From Amycolatopsis orientalis DSM 40040 = KCTC 9412 (GTDB lineage: Bacteria > Actinomycetota > Actinomycetes > Mycobacteriales > Pseudonocardiaceae), in NCBI RefSeq assembly GCF_000478275.1, contig NZ_ASJB01000042.1:62001-126000 (forward strand): DNA of 64,000 nt. The letters run 5' to 3'. Shown piece by piece: positions 1 through 12,000 of the stretch (position 1 is its first letter; every line of letters starts with the position of its first letter). The notes below the pieces were generated by a model. The model worked only from the letters and a program-made list of their open reading frames with translations, was not told the origin of the DNA and made no database searches. The translations under genes and the position numbers were made by a program.

Positions 1-3000
1 TCGAACGGGACGTCCTGGTGCGCGAACGCGGACAGCGAGGTCTCGCGGACACGGCCGAGCACCTCGGCGAAGCTGGGCTCGCCGGACAGGTCGGTGCGCA
101 GGACGAGGGTGTTGACGAAGAAGCCCACCAGTTCGTCCAGGGCCTGGTCGGCCCGTCCCGCCACCGCGACGCCGATCGGGATGTCCGTACCCGCCCCGTG
201 CCGCGAGAGGGTCACGGCGAGTCCCGCCTGCAGCGCCATGAACACGGTCACGCCCTCGCCGCGCGCCAGCTCCAGCAGCGCGCGGTGCAGGTCCGCCGGG
301 ATCTCGACCCCGGCCGGATGCCCGCGGCGCGAACCCTCCGCGGGCCGGGGCCGGTCGGCGGGCAGGTCCAGCTCCTCCGGTGCGCCGTCGAGCGCGTCGC
401 GCCAGTACGCGATCTGCCGCGCCATGAGGTCCTCGCCGAGCAGTTCCCGTTGCCACAAGGTGTAGTCGGCGTACTGGACGGGGAGCGGCTTCCACGTCGG
501 GCTCCCACCGGCCAGCCGCGCCGCGTACGCCGTGGACAGGTCACGGGCCAGGGGTTCCATCGACCAGCCGTCGCCCGCGATGTGGTGCACGACCAGGACG
601 AAGACGTGTTCCTCCGGCGTCACCGGGAACAACGACGCCCGGATCGGCGGTTCGGCGGCGAGATCGAACGCGTGCCCGGCGGCTTCGGCGATCGCGTCGC
701 CGAGTTCCCCGGCCGCCACCTCGGCCACGTCCAGCGCGAACGCGGACTCCTCCACCGGAAGCACGCACTGGTACGGCTCTCCCCCGGCGGTCCGGAACAC
801 GGTGCGCAGCACCTCGTGCCGCCCGGCCACGTCGCGCAACGCCGCCGCGAAGGCCGCCCGGTCCAACGGCCCGGTCAGGCGCAGCGCCACGGGGATGTTG
901 TAGGTGGCACTCGGGCCCTCCAACCGGCCCAGGAACCACAACCGGCGCTGCGCGAACGACAACGGCATCGGTTCCGGCCGCTCCCGCGCCACCAGCGCCA
1001 CCCGGCCCGGCGCGGTCACCTCGGTGAGCCGGGCCGCCAGGCGCGCGGGAGTCGGGGCGTCGAACAGCGTGCGCAACGGCACCTCGACCGAAAGCGCCAG
1101 GCGCACTTGACTCACCAGCCGCATCGCCAGCAGCGAATGCCCGCCGAGGGCGAAGAAGTCGTCGTCCATCCCGGCCGACGGCAGCCCCAGGACATCGGCG
1201 AAGGCCTGGCACAGCAGCTCTTCCGTGGCGTTCGCCGGAGCCCGGCCCGCACCGGCCGCGTACTCGGGCGCGGGCAACGCCGCCCGGTCCACCTTCCCGT
1301 TGACCGTCACCGGGAAACGGTCCAGCTCCACGAACGCCGACGGCACGAGATAGTCCGGCAACCGCTCGGACAGGTAGCTCCGCCAGGGTTCGACGTCGGA
1401 TACGTCCCGGGGTACCACGTAGCCGACGAGCCGCTTGTCACCGGGAACGTCTTCCCGGACGACGACCGCGGCCTGCGCGGCCGCCGGATGCCCGGCGAGC
1501 ACGGCCTCGACCTCGCCCGGCTCGACCCGGAAGCCGCGGATCTTCACCTGACCGTCCGCCCGGCCGACGAACACCAGCCGCCCCTCGGCGTCCCATTTCA
1601 CCCGGTCCCCCGTGCGGTACATCCGGCCACCCGCGCCGTCGAACGGGCAGGCCACGAACCGCTCGGCGGTCCACAAAGGACGATGCAGATAACCCCGCGA
1701 GACGCCCGCTCCGGCGACGTACAGTTCACCGGCCACACCCACCGGGACCACGTCGAGAGCGTCGTCCAGTACGTAGACCCGGGTGTTGTCCAGCGGGCGC
1801 CCGATCGGCAGCACCCCGCCGACCCCGTCCGGGGCAACGGTCTCGTGCTGCGTGGCGCACAACGTCACCTCGGTCGGCCCGTACAACTGCCGAACCCTGA
1901 CCCCGGGATTCGACTCCAGCACCCGCCGCACCGAACCGGCCGGAACCACGTCACCACCCGTCAGCACCTCACGCAGACCTGCGAAGCAAGCCGCGTCCTC
2001 GTCGACGAGCACACGCAACAGACCCGCCGTCACGTGCACGTGCGTCAGGCCGTGGTCCGTGATCAGCCGCTGCAACACAGTCGCGTCGACGCGGTCATCC
2101 GGTGCCACCACCACCGTGCCACCGGACAGCAACGGCACCCACAGCTCGTACGACGACGCGTCGAAGGCGTGCGGCGCGTGGAACAACACCCGCGACGTCA
2201 CACCCCAGCAGCGATCCTTCGCCAACGCCACGACATCGCGGTGCAAGGCCACCACGCCCTTCGGCACCCCGGTCGATCCCGACGTGTACATCACGTACGC
2301 CGCGGCGGCGTCCCGGACGACCGGCAGTGCACCTCGGTCCGCCCCGGCGTCCGCCCGCACTTCCGCGACACCGAGGTCCTGCCCGGCTATCGCGTCGCTC
2401 ACCACCAGTAAACAGGCACCCGAGTCCTTCAGCACCGAACGCGTCCGGTCCGGCGGCCAGGCCGGGTCCAGCGGCAGGTACACCCCACCGGCCTTCAGTG
2501 CGGCGAGGGCGGCCACGACCAGCTCGGCGGACCGTTCCATCAGCACGGCGAACACCGGTTCCGGGCCGATCCCGCCGCCCGCGAGTACCCGCGCGAGCCG
2601 GTCCGAACGCGCGTCCAGTTCGCGGTAGGTGAGTTCGCGGCCGGCCTCCACCACGGCGATCGCATCCGGATCCGCCGCGACGCAGGCCGCGAAGACCTCC
2701 GGCACCGACCCGCCGGGACGAGGAACCGCGGTGTCGTTCCACTCCGCGAGGATCCGCTCCCGCCCGGCCGTACCGAGCACGTCCACTGTGGACAAAGGAG
2801 TGCCCGGATCCTGTTCCAGGGCGATCGCCAGGCTCTCGGCGCACGTGAGCATGAGTTCGGCCGCCCAGGTCGGGTCGACCGCGGTGGCGGCCTCCACCTC
2901 CAGCTCGAAACCGGTGCCGTCGTCGTCCACCGACACGACCATCGGATAGTTCGAGTAGTCCCGCACCAGTACCGGGGTCACGCCGTCGAGACCGCCGCCG

Positions 3001-6000
3001 GAGTCCTGTTCGGCGGGCTGGTTGTGCCGGTAGTTGAACAGCGCGGTGAACAAGGGGCTCGTTCCGGTGGCCCCACCGGCCCGTTGCGCCGTGGCGAGCG
3101 GGGTGTGTTCGTGGACCATCAGCTCGGCGAGCTGGCGGCGTACCGCCGTGAGGGCCTCGGCCACGCTCGGACCCGCCAGGCGCACCCGCACCGGAAGCGT
3201 GTTGATGAACAGTCCCGGGGTGCGGCCGGCGTCCGAGTTCATCCGTCCGAACAGGACAGTGCCGAACACGACGTCGTCCCGGCCGGACAGCGTCCCGAGT
3301 ACCCGCGCGAACGCCAGGTGGAACAGCGTCGCCGAACTCACCCCGAACGTCCGCGCCAGTGCGCGCAGCCGCCGGGTCAACGTGGCGTCCACCGGCAACC
3401 GGACCTGCGCGGAGTCGGTGCCGTCGCCGTAAACGTTCGTGAGGCCGTAGGGAGCGGTGGTCTCGTCGACGCCGTCGAGGAGCCGGGCGAAGTAGCGTTC
3501 GTGGTCTTCCGTGGACGCTCCGCGCCGTGCCTGCGCGACGAAGTCACGGAAACGGGCCGGTGGCGGCATCCGGTCCGCCTGCCCGGAGAGGAACGTGCGG
3601 AGTTCGTCGAGCAGCACGTCGAAGGTGGTGTGGTCCTGGATCAGGTGGTGGATGCGCAGCAGCACCAGCCAGCCACCGTCCGGGGCCGCCAGCACCCACA
3701 CCCGCAGCAAGGGCGCGCGGGTCAGGTCGATGGCGGATTCGCTCGCGGACAGCAGCTGATCGACCGGTTCCGGTCCCTGCGGGTCGAAAACGACCTCCTC
3801 GACCGGCAGCCAGGCGCGTCGGGTGACCACCTGCACCGGCTCCCGGAGTCCGTCGGACAGGACGGCGGTGCGGTAGATGTCGTGCCGGTCGATCGCCCAG
3901 CGCAACGCTCTCAGCAGGTCGTCCACCCGCTCCAGGCTGTCCACGGCCAGCACCGTCGGTGTCGCGTAGACGTCCGTGCCGTCCTGGCCGGACATCAGGT
4001 GGTGGAAGAAGATGCCTTCCTGCAACGGCGCCAGCGGATACACGTCCTGGATGTTCGGCACGCCACCGGGAACCGCCGCGACCACGCGCGCGATCTCTTC
4101 GCCGGTCAGATCGACCAGCGGCAGCATCTCCGGTGTCAGCTCGGTGGCACCGTCCGGGATCAGGTTCGGCGGTACGTCGGCCCGCTCGGCCCCGGCGGCC
4201 GCGGCCAGCCCGGCCGGGGTCGGCGTCAGGAACAGCGTCCGCACCGACACCGAAATCCCCCGCTGACGCAGCCATTCCACCAGCGACACCGCCAGCAGGG
4301 AATGCCCGCCGAGCGCGAAGAAGTCGTCATCCACACCGACCCGCTCCAGGCCCAGCACGTCCGCGAACGCGGCACAGAGGATCTCTTCCCGCGCGTTCAC
4401 CGGCGCGCGACCGGCACCCGCGAGGCCCGCGAAGTCGGGTGCGGGAAGTGCCTTGCGGTCGAGTTTCGCGTTGGTCGTCAAAGGAAACGCGTCGAGGGCG
4501 ACGATCGCCGACGGCACGAGGTACGCGGGCAGCCGCTCGGCAAGGAAGGACCTCAAGTCCTCAATGGACACTGTGTCGGCCGGAATCACATACCCGACCA
4601 GCCGGAGGTCACCCGGAGTGTCTTCCCGGGCGATCACCACGGCCTGCTCGACGTCCGGATGCGTCAGCAGCACGCTTTCGATCTCCCCCGGCTCCACCCG
4701 GAAACCACGGATCTTCACCTGGTCATCGGTCCGCCCCAGGAACACCAACTCGCCGTCGGCGGTCCACCGCACCCGGTCCCCCGTGCGATACATCCGCTGC
4801 CCTGACTCGAACGGGCAAGCCACGAACCGTTCACCGGTCAGCCCCGCGCGGCCCGCGTATCCGCGCGCCAGACCGGTCCCGGACAGGTACAGCTCGCCGC
4901 CCACCCCGGCCGGAACCGGCTCCAGTGCGTCATCCAGGACGTAGGCCCGGGTATTGGTGATGGGGCGACCGATCGGCACCGCCTGTCCCGGTTCGAGACC
5001 GGGGCGGCACCGCCACGCGGTCGCGTCGACGGTCACCTCGCTCGGACCATAGGTGTTGAACATCGTGCGGCCATCCGACGTCCACCGTTCGACCAGTTCC
5101 GGCGGGCACGCCTCACCTCCGACGTCCAGCACGAACGCCGGATCCAGCACGCCGTCGGGCATCGTCGCCACCACGGCGGGCGGCAGCGACGCGTGCGTCA
5201 CCCCGGATTCGGCGAGAAACCGGGCCAGCTCGGCACCCAGCCGCCGCTCCGGCGGCACGATCACCAGCGCGGCCCCCGACAGGAGCGCCAGCAGCCATTC
5301 TTCACAGAAGAGGTCGAAACCCGACGACGCGAACTGGGCCACCCGAGATCCCGGGCCCACGCCGAAACGACCGTGGCTCGCCGACAGATTCACGCAACCC
5401 CGGTGGGTGACGACCACACCCTTCGGTGTCCCTGTCGACCCCGAGGTGTACACGACATACGCCGGATGTCCCGGCAACAAAGGCGAAACCCGATCGGCGT
5501 CGGTCACCGGGTCGGCGCCGAACCCGGCGGTCTCGGTCACGTACCCCGGCGAATCCAGCACCAGCGCCGCCGAAGAATCCTCCAGCATGAACCGGATCCG
5601 CTCCGGCGGGAGAGCGGGATCGATCGCGAGGTACGCGCCTCCCGCCTTGAGCACCGCCAGAACCGCGACCATCAACTCCGGCGAACGGTCCAGCACCAAG
5701 GCCGCCACCGACTCCGGCCCCACTCCACCGGCGATCAGTTTCCGCGCCAACCGATTCGCCCGAGCGTCGACTTCCCCATAGCTCAGCTCGGCACCCGCAC
5801 CGGCCAACGCCGTCGAGTTCGCGGAACGCACGACCTGCTCCGCGAACAGATCCGGCACCACACCGTCCGGCACCGCGACCGCCGTGTCATTGACCTCACG
5901 CAGCAGATCACTGAACTCGGGATCCACGACCGGCACTGTCGCGAGCCTGCGCTCCGGAGCATCCACCAGCGCGGTGACCAAGTTCTCGACACAGGCGTGC

Positions 6001-9000
6001 AGCAACGCGCATACCCGCCCCGGATCCACCGGCGCCACCGCCTCCACGACCAGATCGAAACCGGTGGCGCCCTGATCCACCGAGACGTCGAGCGGGTAGT
6101 TCGTGTGTTCCCGCACGGACAGAACCTGGAAACCGTCCATTTCGGACTCACCCGTTCCGGCGTCCTGAACGTGGCGGTAGTTGAAGATCGAGGTGAACAG
6201 CGGGCTGCCGGACAGGCCGCTGGCCGCCTGCGCCAGTGCCAGCGGTGCGTGCTCGTGCACCATCAGGTCGGCGAGCTGGTCACGCAGTCCGGTCAGCGCG
6301 GCGCTGACGGTCTGCCCGGCGAGGTCCACCCGGACCGGGAGCGTGTTGATGAACAGGCCCGACACCCGGTCCGCGGCGGCACCGGCGTTCATCCGTCCGA
6401 AGAGGACGGTCCCGAACACGACGTCACCCCGGCCGGACACCGCCCCGAGGACGCGGGCCCACGCCAGGTGGAACACCGTCGCCGGGCTGACCCCGAGGGT
6501 CCGCGCCACCTCCCACACGCGGTCCGCCAGGCCGGCGTCCACGGCCAGCCTGCCTTCCGCGGCCGTGGTCCCGTCGCCGAGTACGTCCGTGAGGCCGTAC
6601 GGCGCGGTCGTCTCGGCGACGTCCGTCAGCAGCTCGGCGAAGTACCGCTCGTGGTCCTCGCGCGGCACCCCCAACCGTGCCTGCGCCACGAACTCGCGGA
6701 ACGGGACCGGCGCGGGCAGCTTGTCGCCCTGACCGGTCATGAACGCCCGCACCTCGTCGAGCAGGACGTCCGAGGCCGTGTGGTCCTGCACGAGGTGGTG
6801 GACTCGCACCAGCGCCAGCCGGTCCCCGGTGTCTTCGTCCGCCGCGACGCGCACTTCCATCAGCGGAGCGCGGCCGAGGTCGAGCCTCCCGCCGTCCGCC
6901 GCGCTTACCCGGGCCGCGGTTTCTTCGGCGACCGGCAGTTCCGCGTGGCGAACCACCACCTGCACCGGTTCCCGCAGCCCTTCCCAGACGATCGCCGTGC
7001 GGTACACGTCGTTGCGGTTCACGACCTGTCGCAGCGCATCGAGGAAGGAGTCGAGACGGGCTCGTGAGTCGAAGCGCAGCACCGACGGGGTCACGTAGAC
7101 GTCGATGCCGTCGCTGCCTGCCAGCAGGTGGTGGAAGAAGATGCCTTCCTGCAACGGCGCCAGCGGATACACGTCCTGGATGTTCGGTGCCCCACCGGGA
7201 ACCGCCTCGACCACTCGCGCGATCTCGGCGTCGGTCAGATCGACCAGCGGCAGCATCTCCGGTGTCAGCTCGGTGGCACCGTCCGGGATCAGGTTCGGCG
7301 GGACCACCACGGGTTCCGGGCCCGCCACCGCGGCCAGTCCGGCCGGAGTCGGCTTCGAGAAGAGCGTCCGCACCGACACCGACACCCCACGGCGTCGCAG
7401 CCATTCCACCAGGGACACCACGAGCAGCGAATGCCCGCCCAGCGCGAAGAAATCGTCGTCGACACCGACTCGTTCCAGGCCCAGCACGTCCGCGAACGCG
7501 GCGCAGAGGATTTCCTCCCGCGCTGTCTCGGGTGCGCGACCGGATCCGGCGAGGCCCGCGAAGTCGGGTGCGGGAAGTGCCTTACGATCGAGTTTCGCGT
7601 TGGCAGTCAAGGGAAACGCGTCAAGGGCGACGATCGCCGACGGCACCAGGTACGCGGGCAGCCGCTCGGTCAGGAAGGCACGCACTTCCTCGACCGGCAC
7701 GCCGGTACCCACGACATAGCCCGCCAGCCGGACATCGCCCGGTGTGTCTTCCCTGGCGATCACCACGGCATTCTCGACGTCCGGATGCGTCAGTAGCACG
7801 CTTTCGATCTCTCCTGGCTCGACCCGGAAACCGCGGATCTTCACCTGATCGTCGGTCCGCCCCAGGAACACCAGCTCACCCTCGGCGGTCCACCGCACCC
7901 GATCTCCCGTGCGATACATCCGTTCGCCCGGTTCGAACGGGCACGCCACGAACCGTTCGCCGGTCAGCCCGGCTCGGCTCACATATCCCCGCGCCAGACC
8001 GGTTCCGGCTACGTACAGCTCGCCGCCCACACCGGCCGGGACAGGCTCCAGCGCGTCATCCAGGACGTAGACGCGGGTATTGGCGATCGGCCTGCCGATC
8101 GGCACCGCCTCACCGGGCTCGACGTCGATTCCGCAGCGCCATACCGCCGCGTTCACGGTGGTTTCGGCCGGACCGTAACTGTTGAACATCACGTGATCGG
8201 TGGCCCACCGCGAAACCAGCTCGGCGGGCAACGCCTCTCCGCCCACGTCCAGCACGAAACCCGGGGGAAGGCCGGGCAACGTCGACACCGCGGCGGGCGG
8301 CAGCGTCGCATGCGTCACCCCGAACTCGCTAAGGAACCCCGCCAACTCGGCACCTAGCCGCCGCTCGGGCGGCACGATCACCAACGCCGCCCCCGACAAC
8401 AACGCCAGCAACCACTCCTCACAAAACATGTCGAACCCCGACGACGCGAACTGCGCCACCCGAGACCCCGCACCCACCCCGAAACGACCATGACTCACCG
8501 ACAAATTCACAAAACCCCGATGAGAAACCACCACACCCTTCGGCACCCCAGTCGACCCCGACGTATACACCACATACGCCGGATGCCCCGGCAACAACGG
8601 CACAATCCGATCCACGTCCGTCACCGGGGCGACCGGAGAGCTGAAGGACGCTTTCACCTCATCCCACGCCACGAAAGCGCCCCTCACCGCATACGACGCG
8701 ACGAAAGGCCCCTTCAGCCCCCCACCCACCACCACACCCGCCGCCGAATCCTCCACCAGAAACCGAACCCGCTCCTCAGGCAGACCCGGGTCGATCGCGA
8801 GATACGCGCCACCGGCCTTCAACACCCCCAGAATCGCGACCACCAGATCCGGCGAACGCTCCAGCACCACAGCCACCACCGACTCCGGCCCCACACCCAC
8901 CGCAATCAGCTCACGCGCCAACCAATCCGCACGAGCGTCCACCTCCGCATAACTCAACTCGACACCCGAACCCACCAACGCCGCCGAATCAGGAGAACGC

Positions 9001-12000
9001 AGCACCTGCGCGGCGAACAAATCCGGCACCACGCCGTCCGGCACCGCGACCGCGGTCTCATTGACCTCACGAAGCAGGTCGCTGAATTCGGGATCCAGGA
9101 TCGACACCGTCGAGAGCCCCCGGTCCGGGGCATCCACCAGCGCGGCGACCAGGTTCCCGACACAGGCATGCAGCAACGCACACACCCGCACCGGATCGAC
9201 CGGCGCCACCGCTTCCACGACGAGGTCGAACCCATGGGGACTCTGGTTCACGGAGATGTCGAGCGGGTAGTTCGTCGGGTCTTCCGCCCGCAGGGCCTCG
9301 ACGCCTTCGATGCCGGTGCCCGTCTGTTCGACGTCCCGCCGAAGGTGCCGGTAGTTGAAGATCGAGGTGAACAAGGGCCCGCCGCCGGACAGGCCACTGG
9401 CCGCCTGCGCCAGCGTCAAGGGCGCGTGCTCATGCACCATCAGGTCGGCGAGCTGGTCACGCATCCCGGTCAACGCCTCGCCGACCGTAAGCCCGGCGGT
9501 CTTGACCCGGACCGGCAGCGTGTTCATGAACAGCCCGGGCACACGGTCCGCGCCCGCGCTCGCGCGGCCCAGCAACACCGTGCCGAACACGACGTCCTGA
9601 TGCCCGGACACGGACGCCAGGACCCGCGACCACGCGACGTGAAAAAGCGTCGCGGGACTCACGCCCCGAGCCCGCGCCACCTCCCGGATCCGCTCGGCCA
9701 GCCGGTCGTCCACCGGCACCCGGCCCCGCGTGATCCCCGCGCCGTCACCGTGCACGTCCAGCAACCCGTACGGAGCGCAGGTCTCGGTCACGTCGCCCAG
9801 CAAGCCCGCGAAGTGCCGTTCGTGGTCCTCGGCGGACATGCCCAGCCGGGCCTGCGCCACGAAGTCACGGAACGGCACGGGAGCCGGCAGCGCCCCGGCC
9901 CGTCCTTCCATGAACGCCTTGATCTCGTCCAGGACCACTTCCAGCGCGGTGTGGTCCTGGATCAGGTGATGCATGCGCAGCAAGGCCAGCCAGCCGTCGC
10001 CGCCGGGATCGGGTGTGACACGGACGCTCAGCAGCGGCGCCCGGTCCAGCTCCATCCACCCGCCGTCGTCGAGGGGGCCTTCGGTGACCGGCAGCTCGGC
10101 ATGCCTCCACACCACCTGGACCGGCTCCCGCAGACCCTCCCGGACGATCGCCGTGCGGTACACGTCGTGCCGGTCGACGACCCGCTGCAGGGCGTCGAGC
10201 AGCGCGGTCAGCCGGTCCCGGGTGTCCAGCCGCAGGGTGAACGGCATCGCGTAGACGTCGTCACCGTGCCGGTCGGCCATCAGGTGGTGGAAGAAGATGC
10301 CTTCCTGCAACGGCGCCAGCGGGTAGACGTCCTGCACGTTCGCCGCGCCGCCCGGCACGGTCGCCACGATCCGGCCGAGTTCTTCGCCGGTCAGGTCGAC
10401 CAGGGGCAGCATGTCCGGCGTGAGTTCCGTCGCGCCTTCGGGGATGAGGTTCGCGGGCACCGGCACCGGCTCGGGCCCCGCGACGACCGCCAGCGAGGCC
10501 GGGGTCGGCGTCACGAACAACGCCCGCATCGACACCGAGATCCCGCGCTGCCGCAGCCATTCCACCACCGAGACCGCGAGCAGCGAATGGCCGCCGAGGG
10601 CGAAGAAATCATCGTCGACGCCGACAGCGGGAAGTTCCAGCACCTCGGCGAACGCCTGGCACAGCAGCTCCTCGCGGACGGTGGCGGGTGCGCGACCGGT
10701 GCCGGGTTCGTACTCAGGGGCGGGAAGTGCCGCGCGATCCACCTTGCCGTTGACGGTCAGGGGCAGGACTTCCAGCTCGATCAGCGCCGAGGGCACGAGG
10801 TAGGCGGGCAGGCGCTCGGCCACGTACTCGCGCGCGGCCTCGGCGACGGCCGCGCCCCGGACCTCGGGTACCAGGTAACCGAGCAGCCGTTTCCCGCCGG
10901 AGGTGTCCTCCTGGACGACGACCGCGGCCTGCGCGACCGCCGGATGCCCGGCGAGCACGGCCTCGACTTCGGCGGGCTCGACCCGGAACCCGCGGATCTT
11001 GACCTGCTCGTCCGCCCGGCCGGCGAACACCAGACGGCCGTCCGGGGACCAGCGGACCAGATCACCCGTGCGGTACATCCGTTCGCCCGCACCACCGAAC
11101 GGACACGCCACGAACCGCTCCGCCGTCCACAAAGGACGATTCAGGTAACCCCGCGCCACACCGGCTCCGGCCACGTACAGCTCACCGGCCACCCCGACCG
11201 GAACCGGCCGCAATCCTTCGTCCAGCACGTACACGCGGGTGTTGTCGAGTGGCCGCCCGATCGGCAGCACCCCGCCGACCTCGTCGGCAGCGCCGGTCTC
11301 GTGCTGCGTGGCGCACAACGTCACCTCGGTCGGCCCGTACAACTGCCGCACCCTCACACCCGGATTCGACTCCAGCACCCGCCGCACCGAACCGGCCGGA
11401 ACCACGTCACCACCCGTCAGCACCTCACGCAGACCGGCGAAACACTCCGGATCCCGATCAGCCAGGACCCGGAACAGCCCGGCCGTCACATGCGCGTGCG
11501 ACAGGGTGTGCCCGGTGATCAAGCGGCGCAGTACGGCGGCGTCCATCCGCTCGACGGGCGCAACGACCACCGTGCCGCCCGACAGCAACGGCACCCACAA
11601 CTCGTACGACGACGCGTCAAAGGCGTGCGGCGCGTGGAACAACACCCGCGACGTCGCACCCCAGCAACGATCTTTCGCCAGACGCACCACATCCCGATGC
11701 GTCGCCACCACACCCTTCGGCACCCCGGTCGACCCCGACGTGTACATCACGTACGCCGCGGCCGCGGACGGGATCACGTCCGGCAGCTCCGCGTAAACGT
11801 CCGCCTCGGCGTCCGCCCGGACCACCGCGATCCCGAGGTCGCGCTGAGCGGTCGCCTCGTGCGTCACCAGCACCCCGGCGCCCGCGTCTTCGAGGACCAC
11901 GCGCATCCGGGCTTCCGGCCAGCCCACATCGAGCGGGACGAAGGCGGCACCGGCCTTGAGGATCGCCAGCAGCGCCACCACCAGGTCGGCCGAGCGCTCC

